DNA from: Alphaproteobacteria bacterium | Lineage (GTDB): Bacteria; Pseudomonadota; Alphaproteobacteria; Rickettsiales; UBA8987 | Direction of reading: 5' to 3' | Assembly: GCA_003531345.1 (NCBI GenBank) | Contig: DQGZ01000243.1 | Coordinates: 1 to 7,089, forward strand | Length of the DNA stretch: 7,089 bases | Shown here: one piece after another, positions 1 to 6,031 of the stretch | How the letters are laid out: every line of letters begins with the position of its first letter | Numbering within the stretch: the stretch's first letter is position 1 | Notes under the pieces: model-generated | Told to the model about the DNA's origin: nothing | The model's database searches: none | What the model saw: the letters and a program-made list of their open reading frames with translations, nothing else | Made by a program: the position numbers and the translations under genes

Positions 1-12
1 CTCTTCCGATCT
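1..12. other. Residual Illumina adapter sequence at contig start
   Basis: The first twelve bases, CTCTTCCGATCT, are identical to the 3' end shared by Illumina TruSeq-type adapters. They lie exactly at the contig edge, where untrimmed adapter is expected. They should be treated as technical sequence, and the pilin fragment that follows should be read from about position 13. Confidence 0.93.
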
Positions 13-293
13 TAATCACTAAAACAAATGATAATTATTATTTCAAAACTTATTACTCCTCAACCCCTGTTACAAGCTGCACTGCAATTGCAACATGGAA
101 CTTGATAACCAATGAGGATTTTGAAATGGATTCAACTTTTGAAGCCAGTGGTCTGAGTGATGTTTGCTTCTTCAGAGATGGCAGCTCAAGTGGAACCAAT
201 ATAAATATTGCACAAAAAGATGGTGAAGTAGATATAGCATCAGCAACAATTTCAGTGCTTGTTGCAACGGGGTTCATTGATGTTACAGAATAA
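13..293 (+). CDS. FimT/GspH-like minor pilin, C-terminal part (5' partial)
   Basis: The reading frame is open from the contig edge to the TAA at 291-293, giving about 92 residues of a protein whose start is off the contig. No credible internal start is needed: TTG at 102 is only the first start-like codon in the frame. The visible part is rich in Ser, Thr and Ile. It contains FFRDGSSSGTNINIAQKDG followed by ATISVLVATGFIDV, which matches the C-terminal beta-domain pattern of GspH/FimT pseudopilins (a Phe-x-x-Asp-Gly turn, then two strands ending in a 'tGrv.v'-like segment). Two cysteines, one in TSC and one in VCFF, could form the disulphide common in these domains. The next gene starts 14 nt before its stop and is also a prepilin, which supports a fimT-pilV-pilW order. 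The N-terminal prepilin signal that would prove this is missing, so the call rests on the C-terminal pattern and context. GspH of a type II secretion system is the alternative. Confidence 0.68.
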
Positions 294-720
294 TAAATTG
301 GCAGGTTTTTCATTAGTTGAAGCAATGGTTGCGTCATTGCTTATCGGTATTTCTTTTATTGGGGTATATGGATATGCCTCATATTCAACAACTTTTCTTA
401 CAAATTCATCAGAACGTCAGGACTTACAGATAATAGCTGATCAGATCTTTGAAGTGCTGGACACTGACAGGGCTAATTTAAGTTCCTACGCAACTAACTT
501 TAATAGTTGCAGCTCACCCACAGAAGGTCAGACCGAAAAATATCATACATATAAATATAAATGGTGCCAGATAATGCAAAATAAGTTTGGCACTCCATCA
601 GGTTCAGATGTTAGAAGCATCACTGTTTCAAATGTTGCAGGCGGAAAGTTAGTTACGGTAACTCTGCAGGCAAAAAATAAACGCTCTCAAATTGTTGCTA
701 AAAAATTTTATGACGAATAA
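280..720 (+). CDS. PilV-like type IV minor prepilin
   Basis: A 146-residue prepilin, predicted to be exported, trimmed and N-methylated by the prepilin peptidase, then inserted as a minor subunit in the type IV pilus or its inner-membrane initiation complex. The ATG at 280 is chosen because it gives a nine-residue leader, MLQNNKLAG, directly before the cleavage motif G|FSLVE, with Gly at -1, Phe at +1 and Glu at +5. An upstream in-frame TTG at 259 would add an unneeded extension. Residues 10-35 are the hydrophobic N-terminal helix and the rest is the periplasmic domain. Cys77 and Cys96 could form a disulphide. The size and the LVEAMVASLLIG motif are those of PilV/GspI proteins. A GGGG run lies about 8 nt upstream, and the gene overlaps the preceding stop by 14 nt, suggesting translational coupling. 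GspI of a type II secretion system is the alternative, but the PilW-like neighbour favours pili. Confidence 0.82.
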   Translation: MLQNNKLAGFSLVEAMVASLLIGISFIGVYGYASYSTTFLTNSSERQDLQIIADQIFEVLDTDRANLSSYATNFNSCSSPTEGQTEKYHTYKYKWCQIMQNKFGTPSGSDVRSITVSNVAGGKLVTVTLQAKNKRSQIVAKKFYDE

Positions 721-1387
721 TAAATCCATTGCTGGTTATTCAATGATAGAATTGCTGCTTGCGTTAGTAGTTGGTTCTGTGGTGCTGGCAGCCGCCTACT
801 CATCATATAATGTTGTTAGTGTTCAGTTCAACAGTAATTCAGCAGAAACGGAAATAACTGATATGGCAATGCCCACTTTAAGGATTTTGGAAAGGGATTT
901 AAAAATGGCAGGATACAGAGCAATAGATGCTGAAATAGAATCAGATTACGCAAAAATAGATAACCCGCTGGAAATAACTGATAGCGGCACTTCCTCCTGC
1001 TGTGATTCAATACGAATAATTTATGATAAGGCACTTGATGAACGTTATCGTACAAATTATTATATTCAGGAGCGCACAGGGCTTAACAGAAAAGCACTAT
1101 ATATGGACAGGGACAAATGGTCTGGTACCACTTGGCAAAATCAGTTCACTGGAACAATAGTTGCAGATTATATTGAAGATATGCAAATAGAAGTTGAAGA
1201 ATTTAATGATGCTGGTGAGCCAAGTTTAATAAATATGAATTTAATATTTAGAAGTAAATCTAAAACCAAAAAACAAAATATCTTCACAAAAGGCAATTAT
1301 TTAACTGGTAATTACAATTTCTCTGCTACTGATAATTATTTAAGAAAAGAATTCGAAACCAGTATTTGGATAAGAAATCTTGAATAA
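710..1387 (+). CDS. PilW-like type IV minor prepilin
   Basis: A 225-residue prepilin of the PilW family, a minor pilin that joins the pilus-priming complex with PilV and a FimT/GspH-type pilin. The start at ATG 710 gives a nine-residue leader, MTNNKSIAG, and the cleavage motif G|YSMIELL with Glu at +5. It closely parallels the leader of the upstream gene. Residues 10-35 form the hydrophobic helix. RILERDLKMAGYR at 58-70 is the characteristic PilW motif (arginine/aspartate-rich helix ending in MAGY), and the C-terminus ETSIWIRNLE resembles the final strand of PilW proteins. Vicinal cysteines at 97-98 are unusual for a periplasmic pilin domain. No Shine-Dalgarno sequence precedes the start. The gene overlaps the previous stop (ATGACGAATAA), so coupling is likely. 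It is the last gene on this strand: no pilX, pilY1 or major pilin follows before the convergent lipoprotein gene 20 nt away. Confidence 0.85.
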   Translation: MTNNKSIAGYSMIELLLALVVGSVVLAAAYSSYNVVSVQFNSNSAETEITDMAMPTLRILERDLKMAGYRAIDAEIESDYAKIDNPLEITDSGTSSCCDSIRIIYDKALDERYRTNYYIQERTGLNRKALYMDRDKWSGTTWQNQFTGTIVADYIEDMQIEVEEFNDAGEPSLINMNLIFRSKSKTKKQNIFTKGNYLTGNYNFSATDNYLRKEFETSIWIRNLE

Positions 1388-1407
1388 GGTGTATATAGTA
1401 AATTCTT

Positions 1408-1785
1408 CTACCTGTCTTTGCCAACCTCTTTGTATTTATGTTTCTTGATGAATTCCTCGAAGGTTTTTCCTGTATTTACTTTGTATAATTTTTTCTTGCC
1501 ATCATCATAACTATAATAAGTCATGGTCATTTTATCATCAATAATATCCATCTCACGCCATACTTCTGGGTCCCCCTCTATATCAATGAACTTAACATTT
1601 CTCCATACCCTGCCAGTTTTTGTGTCGAGCAAAAACGTATCTGAAGCAGCATTAGGATTAAAGACTATCTGGTAACGACCTATGTCTGAACTACTTTCAC
1701 TAGCGTCATCATCTTTGCCAAAAACACTAAATTTGCAGGATGCCATAAATACCACCAGAATTGTAATAATAAAAATATTTTTCAT
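1408..1785 (-). CDS. Small predicted lipoprotein, function unknown
   Basis: The 125-residue product from ATG 1785 begins with a short classical lipoprotein signal: MKN, a hydrophobic stretch to residue 13, and a lipobox MAS|C with Cys17 as the lipidated residue. The linker after Cys17 is acidic and serine-rich (DDDASESSSD). The mature domain contains GRYQIVFNP and then FLLDTKTGRVWR, a short beta-type motif seen in many small uncharacterised lipoproteins, and the tail is basic (FIKKHKYKE). No enzymatic motif is visible. The start is uncertain: a strong GGAGAAGGA lies 6 nt before an in-frame TTG at 1815, which would add ten residues before the signal, while ATG 1785 has no obvious ribosome site. 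I prefer the ATG because it gives the standard signal length. It lies 71 nt downstream of the portal gene and may be cotranscribed, but nothing ties it functionally to packaging. Confidence 0.72.
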   Translation of the reverse strand: MKNIFIITILVVFMASCKFSVFGKDDDASESSSDIGRYQIVFNPNAASDTFLLDTKTGRVWRNVKFIDIEGDPEVWREMDIIDDKMTMTYYSYDDGKKKLYKVNTGKTFEEFIKKHKYKEVGKDR

Positions 1786-1856
1786 TTTGCTTTGAAATAT
1801 TGAACCATCAGGCAAACTTATTCCTTCTCCACATAAATTCAACCATTCTTTATCAA

Positions 1857-3080
1857 TTACAACCCAACCATCTCCCTTTTCTCATCAAATGTCAGAAAAT
1901 CCGCTTTAGATACCCTGTCCCATAATTTTTCACGCTTGATATTAAGCGCTTCAATATTGTTCGTATCATAGGTTAAATGCAGGCTTTCCTGAGCTTCATA
2001 CATTGGTACAAGCCAGTGGTTCAGCGCATTACATAGTTCATCCATCATTGGTAGAATTGTCTGTTCCCAGAAGCTTAACCTTGCCTCACTTAAGTTTGCA
2101 TAGGTGTTGTCACCCTGTATGCCAAGTAATTGCGGTGGTATACCGAATGCCAGCGCTATCTCCCGTGCGGCGATATTTTTACACTCAATATAGTCCATAT
2201 CTTTCGGGCTAAGCGAAAGCTCCTTCCAGTCCATACCACCTTCGAGAAGAATTGGTCTTCCTGCGTTGTTAGTACCTGTAAATTGCTCCTCTATCTGGCT
2301 TTTTATTCTACTATATTGTTCTTCAGATAATATTCCCATCCCCCCTTCTTTTTCTGATTTTACAACCAATGCACCACTTGGCTTTGCACCATTCTGTAAT
2401 AATGCCTGATTCCACTGCGCCGCCTGATTATGCTGATCAATGCTATAAGCGGCTGCTTCCACTGGGCTTAATCCATAATGGTCATCAAGCGGGTGGAAGT
2501 TTTTGAGGTGAAGTATATTTGACCGCCCTGTAATTTTATTACAGTTATATCTGGTTTCCTTCCCGTTGGAGCTATACAAATAGCCTGTAGTAAAACCGCT
2601 CCTGTCAGAAATAATGCTTACCCTGTCTGGGCGAAGTGCATATAGTTCTGCTGGTTTTCCATTACCATTGTGAACTGCAAGTATATAAGCATTTCCAGAT
2701 ATTATGCGATATGAAGCCAAGCTTTCAATAAATAATTTCCCATTGGTAAGTGGGTTAGGAAAATTCAAAATATCAATTATCTCATGGTTTTTTATTTCAG
2801 TTTTTAACCCTGCACTTCTATCATATAATTTAAGAGGAACCGAAGAAATGGTTTTTGCAATCATTGAAATGCTGCGATAAGCAATAACGTTCCTTGTATA
2901 GGCTTCATCTGCAAATTTATTATAATTACGGCTGGTCCATACTGGTTTGCCAACATCATGAAAATAGGTTTTGTAACCTTCATTATTAGCTATTTCATTC
3001 TGGATTTTACTCGCTTTTTCCTCTTTGCGCCTTGTTGTTTTAAATAAGTTTAGAAATAATGAGCTTTGTTTTTTCTTCAT
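1857..3080 (-). CDS. HK97-family phage/GTA portal protein
   Basis: A complete portal protein of 407 residues, the usual size for HK97-type and Rhodobacter-GTA-type portals. Portals form the dodecameric ring at one vertex of the capsid, through which the terminase pumps DNA. Family features are clear: an early block with W..RNYNKFADEAYTRN and IAYRSISMIA (about residues 48-75), SSVPLKLYDR, a central block HPLDDHYGLSPVEAA followed by QHNQAAQWNQALLQNGAKPSG, and the late block FGIPPQLLGI with DNTYANLSEARLSFWEQTI. It ends in FLTFDEKREMVGL, the normal C-terminal helix. ATG 3080 is preferred to the GTG at 3086 because AGGTG at 3084-3088 is well placed for the ATG and overlaps the GTG. It is intact with no stops or frameshifts, yet no terminase, protease or capsid gene lies in the window. 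An intact orphan portal in an alphaproteobacterium suggests a scattered GTA system more than a decaying prophage, but a contig this short cannot decide. Confidence 0.92.
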   Translation of the reverse strand: MKKKQSSLFLNLFKTTRRKEEKASKIQNEIANNEGYKTYFHDVGKPVWTSRNYNKFADEAYTRNVIAYRSISMIAKTISSVPLKLYDRSAGLKTEIKNHEIIDILNFPNPLTNGKLFIESLASYRIISGNAYILAVHNGNGKPAELYALRPDRVSIISDRSGFTTGYLYSSNGKETRYNCNKITGRSNILHLKNFHPLDDHYGLSPVEAAAYSIDQHNQAAQWNQALLQNGAKPSGALVVKSEKEGGMGILSEEQYSRIKSQIEEQFTGTNNAGRPILLEGGMDWKELSLSPKDMDYIECKNIAAREIALAFGIPPQLLGIQGDNTYANLSEARLSFWEQTILPMMDELCNALNHWLVPMYEAQESLHLTYDTNNIEALNIKREKLWDRVSKADFLTFDEKREMVGL

Positions 3081-3086
3081 CTTCAC

Positions 3087-3253
3087 CTGTTTTTATATTG
3101 TAATGTGATTTTATGACAGGTTTTAAAAGTGCGGAAGGGGGATAAAATAAGACAAAAAACTTCTTTAAATCATTAAAAAAGATACTATTGTTGTATGTAA
3201 GAGATTGCCTAAAAAATGATAATTCTCAACTCTCACAACTAATAACTAATAAT
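3087..3253. promoter_or_regulatory. Divergent intergenic region between portal gene and recA
   Basis: These 167 bases must hold the start signals for two divergent genes. On the minus strand a weak pair is visible: CTGTCA (3114-3119) and TATAAA (3092-3097), 16 nt apart, which would give a very short leader for the portal gene. For recA, GATAAT at 3218-3223 resembles a -10 box, but no convincing -35 lies at the right distance. Just before the recA ATG there is a tandem repeat of AACTAAT (3237-3250) where a Shine-Dalgarno sequence would be expected, and none is present. No GTTC or GAAC occurs anywhere in the region, so the alphaproteobacterial LexA operator GTTC-N7-GTTC is absent. Assignment of exact promoter boxes is weak. 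Confidence 0.45.
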
Positions 3254-4273
3254 ATGGCAGACAATAAATCAAAAGCATTAGAAACCGCACTTAGCCAAAT
3301 TGAAAAAGCATTCGGTAAAGGCAGCGTAATGAAACTTGGTGATAAGGAACATGTTGAAGTTGACTCAATTTCAACTGGCTCGTTAGGGCTTGATATGGCT
3401 TTAGGAATTGGTGGCATACCACGCGGCAGGGTGATTGAGATTTACGGTCAGGAAAGCTCTGGTAAAACTACACTTACTTTACACATCATTGCAGAAGCAC
3501 AGAAAAAAGGCGGCACTTGCGCATTCATTGACGCTGAACACGCAATGGACCCCGTCTATGCACAAAATTTAGGGATAAATATTGATGAATTGATAATCTC
3601 TCAACCTGATACTGGTGAGCAGGCATTGGAAATTACTGATACTCTGGTGCGCTCGGGCGCGGTTGATGTTGTGGTTATTGACTCAGTTGCGGCATTAGTT
3701 CCGAAATCAGAAATAGAAGGTGAAATGGGTGACGCACAAATGGGTGCACAGGCAAGGCTGATGAGCCAGGCATTACGCAAACTTACTGGTTCTATCGCAA
3801 AAACCAACTGTACGGTAATTTTCATTAACCAAATCCGCCAAAAAATTGGTGTTATGTTCGGCAACCCTGAAACTACAACAGGCGGTAATGCCTTAAAATT
3901 CTATGCTTCAGTGCGTATTGAAATTAAAAAAATTCAAACAATAAAAGATAAAGATGAAGCAATAGGCAGTACCACTCGCTGTAAAGTTGTTAAGAACAAA
4001 GTTTCCCCGCCGTTCAAGCAATGTGAGTTTGATATTATCTATGGCAAAGGTATCAGCCGCATCGGTGAAGTGATTGAACTTGGCGTTAAAGCGGAGATAA
4101 TTGAAAAATCAGGCAGTTGGTTTGCTTATAATGGCCAACGTATTGGTCAGGGCAAGGAAAATGCCCGTGAATTTTTGGAACAAAACCCTAAAATAGCACA
4201 GGAAATTGAAGGTAAGATACGTGCCGCAAACGTAACTTCAAAGGCTGAAGTTACCGCTGAAGATGCTGCTTAG
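3254..4273 (+). CDS. recA: Recombinase RecA
   Basis: A complete 339-residue RecA, the ATP-dependent strand-exchange protein of homologous recombination and coprotease of the SOS response. Walker A is GQESSGKT at 65-72, the catalytic glutamate is E95 in FIDAEHAMDP, Walker B is VVVIDSVAAL at 139-148, and the DNA-binding L2 loop is FGNPETTTGGNALKF around 202-216. The C-terminal domain includes SGSWFAYNGQRIGQGKENAREFL. The tail is short and ends in EDAA. The ATG at 3254 begins the standard MADNKSKALE N-terminus. The frame is open to a TTG at 3188, but those 22 residues are not RecA-like. No ribosome site precedes the ATG. The gene is divergent from the portal gene, convergent with the pentein gene with only two bases between stop codons, and followed by its own hairpin terminator. 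Neither recX nor alaS follows. Confidence 0.98.
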   Translation: MADNKSKALETALSQIEKAFGKGSVMKLGDKEHVEVDSISTGSLGLDMALGIGGIPRGRVIEIYGQESSGKTTLTLHIIAEAQKKGGTCAFIDAEHAMDPVYAQNLGINIDELIISQPDTGEQALEITDTLVRSGAVDVVVIDSVAALVPKSEIEGEMGDAQMGAQARLMSQALRKLTGSIAKTNCTVIFINQIRQKIGVMFGNPETTTGGNALKFYASVRIEIKKIQTIKDKDEAIGSTTRCKVVKNKVSPPFKQCEFDIIYGKGISRIGEVIELGVKAEIIEKSGSWFAYNGQRIGQGKENAREFLEQNPKIAQEIEGKIRAANVTSKAEVTAEDAA

Positions 4274-4305
4274 TTCTAGAAATGAGTTTCAAGAACTTTT
4301 TCTTC
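4273..4305 (+). terminator. Rho-independent terminator of recA, overlapping the end of the convergent gene
   Basis: A hairpin starts on the last base of the recA stop codon: GTTCT (4273-4277) pairs with AGAAC (4292-4296) and GAAA (4279-4282) pairs with TTTC (4287-4290), with one A-A mismatch and a TGAG loop. The stem is followed at once by TTTTTCTTC. The T-run is on the recA side only. On the opposite strand the hairpin is followed by mixed sequence, so it should act in one direction. It lies inside the last codons and stop of the minus-strand gene. Confidence 0.72.
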
Positions 4306-5949
4306 TTGGACTCTTTGAATTGAAAGAAGCAACATATCTCCCCTTGCTTTTGTTGTGCCTTGATCACCAGCGAGTCTTCTTGGGTCTTGAAGTTCTGCAC
4401 TTGAAGGCAAAAAAGTTCCTTTAACATTATTATATACCCTTGCCCAATTAACAAAAATATTTTGTGGATGAAAAGCGGATGTACAGTGTGTTCCGCCACC
4501 ACCTTTAACACTCGCCCCCATTGGCACTAATACAGGTTTAAAACCTGCCTTTTCTAGTTTTTTAAATATACCAGCCTCCTTATCTTTGTACTCCCCTTCG
4601 TTCTTTATCTCATTAATTAAATCTTCTTTATATTTTATAATTTTTTGATGAGCATCTTCAACTTTATTGGCTATTTCAAAAATATCTTTGTAATCAATAT
4701 TGAGTCCTTTTTCCTTTAAATATCCTTCCAGTTTATCAATACCCTTTAAAGATTGTGAATAAATTTCATCAAAAATTTCTGGTTTTAGTTCTTCACTTAT
4801 ATATTTTTTAAACTCATCTTTTTCTCTTAATGCTTTTTCTAAACCAGCAAATCTTTCTTTTGCTTTTTTATTCCCCTCTTCAGTTTTGGGCTCATCATCA
4901 AGCCTTTTGAAATCTCTTACTGCTTTATATTCTTCTAAAGTCTCTAAATCTGCTACCCGTGGCCTGTCCTTATAAATTATTTCTTCTATTGCATTTTTCA
5001 GGTCATATTTCATATCAATTGCTTTGTCTTCATACGGGATGAAAACCTGATTACCCATAACCACCGCATTACCCATAAATTTTTCTTCAGCTTCTTGTGG
5101 GGTAATTTTTATTTCAAATCTTTCTCTGGCAATTTTATCAATACCGCCATGCCCGTCTGGAAATGCTTTTTGAAGGAAAAACTTATAATCTTCTGGTGTT
5201 TTAAATGCCTTCTCACACACCACAAAATGCCCACTGGGTAATGGATACATCGCAGTATCTATATGAAAGAACTTTTCATCTAGTTCCAGCATTATGGTTT
5301 TTAAGCCTGTTTTGTCTTTTATTTCCTTAGGAGAATCTGGGTGCGCCCTGCCAGAATTTGCTGACCATATAACGCCCCTGTATGGGTCAGACAGGCTATT
5401 ACCATTACCCTCCCTGAAATTTTCTGCCTCAATTATTCTGCCTTTATCTTTTAAAATATCATATAAATTTTCTGCATTCAAATCTATGCTTAATTCTTTT
5501 ACCTCTTTATCAGTAAAAACCTTACCATCCCTGACAGCTTGCAGAATAGCTTTTTTATGGAGATCAACTTCTCCGTCCCTTATTGTATGACCAAATTTAG
5601 AAAAGATGATATAAGTTTCATCCCTCTCATTTTCAGGGTTTTTTGAGAGTGTTTTCTTCCTCACTATTTGTGAAGCATCAGCTGTAAAAATAATATCTGG
5701 CTCTGTCTTATTTTCATCTGGTGAAATTTCTATTATTTCAAATTGGTGACTTTTTGAATCAAGATAAGATTTAAGTATCTCTTTTTCATTTTGCAGATCT
5801 TTCTCTGCTTCATATTTTATAAAGTTAGGGTCAAGAAGATACTGTAAGTAATTAGCTTTTGTCCACTCATTTGCTTCTTGGTCAGATGGGTCGGTTACAG
5901 CAAACTCACCACCATTTTTAGCCATTATACTGAAAGTTTTTAAAGACAC
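4276..5949 (-). CDS. Pentein-fold guanidine-modifying protein (DDAH/arginine deiminase-like) with large charged insertion
   Basis: A 557-residue protein recognised as a pentein by the ordered motifs of arginine deiminase, DDAH and amidinotransferases. Near the N-terminus is TDPSDQEAN. EPDIIFTADAS (83-93) is the substrate-side 'PD.vF' motif, and R124..E127 the 'R..E' motif. REGNGNSLSD (179-188) carries the likely catalytic E180, R201 fits the conserved 'RT' arginine, FFHIDTAMYPL (227-237) supplies H229 and D231, and GGGGTHC (483-489) the nucleophile C489. Such enzymes hydrolyse or transfer the guanidine group of arginine-like substrates via a cysteine intermediate. The triad appears intact, so activity is plausible, but the substrate cannot be told. 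Typical members have about 250-420 residues. The excess here is a charged helical segment at about 310-460, a smaller one at 144-170, and about 60 residues after the cysteine motif. GTG 5949 is chosen because AAGAGG precedes it by 5 nt, while ATG 5925 has no such site. No signal peptide or membrane segment is seen, so it is probably cytoplasmic. It lies 82 nt downstream of ssb and may be read from the same transcript. Confidence 0.75.
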   Translation of the reverse strand: MSLKTFSIMAKNGGEFAVTDPSDQEANEWTKANYLQYLLDPNFIKYEAEKDLQNEKEILKSYLDSKSHQFEIIEISPDENKTEPDIIFTADASQIVRKKTLSKNPENERDETYIIFSKFGHTIRDGEVDLHKKAILQAVRDGKVFTDKEVKELSIDLNAENLYDILKDKGRIIEAENFREGNGNSLSDPYRGVIWSANSGRAHPDSPKEIKDKTGLKTIMLELDEKFFHIDTAMYPLPSGHFVVCEKAFKTPEDYKFFLQKAFPDGHGGIDKIARERFEIKITPQEAEEKFMGNAVVMGNQVFIPYEDKAIDMKYDLKNAIEEIIYKDRPRVADLETLEEYKAVRDFKRLDDEPKTEEGNKKAKERFAGLEKALREKDEFKKYISEELKPEIFDEIYSQSLKGIDKLEGYLKEKGLNIDYKDIFEIANKVEDAHQKIIKYKEDLINEIKNEGEYKDKEAGIFKKLEKAGFKPVLVPMGASVKGGGGTHCTSAFHPQNIFVNWARVYNNVKGTFLPSSAELQDPRRLAGDQGTTKARGDMLLLSIQRVQEEKVLETHF

Positions 5950-5954
5950 GCAAA

Positions 5955-5960
5955 CCTCTT
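5955..5960 (-). promoter_or_regulatory. Ribosome binding site fixing the GTG start of the pentein gene
   Basis: AAGAGG on the minus strand lies 5 nt before GTG 5949. The alternative ATG at 5925, eight codons downstream, is preceded by no purine-rich site, so this element decides in favour of the GTG start. Confidence 0.6.
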
Positions 5961-5977
5961 TATTGGTTGAACCGTCA

Positions 5978-5991
5978 ATGTCAGATGTCAG
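5978..5991. repeat. Tandem 7-bp repeat between ssb and the pentein gene
   Basis: ATGTCAG occurs twice in direct tandem. A further GTCA just before it makes three GTCA cores spaced 6 and 7 bases apart. It lies in the 82-nt gap downstream of ssb and upstream of the pentein start. It could be a regulator site or simple slippage, and nothing in the sequence distinguishes these. Confidence 0.5.
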
Positions 5992-6031
5992 ACTAATGGA
6001 AAATAGTTAATTTTTCGTTAAGAAAGCTACG

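Noticed and set aside
243..256. 14-base sequence GCAACAATTTCAGT repeated at 6622-6635
   Set aside because: One exact 14-mer match in 7 kb of AT-rich DNA is within reach of chance, and the two contexts (pilin coding, intergenic) are unrelated.
53..337. 94-codon minus-strand frame across the pilin fragment
   Set aside because: It runs antisense to two overlapping pilin genes and shows no domain features.
3188..3253. In-frame upstream extension of recA from TTG 3188
   Set aside because: The 22 extra residues do not resemble any RecA N-terminus, and the family start MADNKSKALE lies at ATG 3254.
5294..5590. 98-codon open frame on the plus strand inside the pentein gene
   Set aside because: It is antisense to a strongly motif-supported gene, and its translation shows no recognisable domain.
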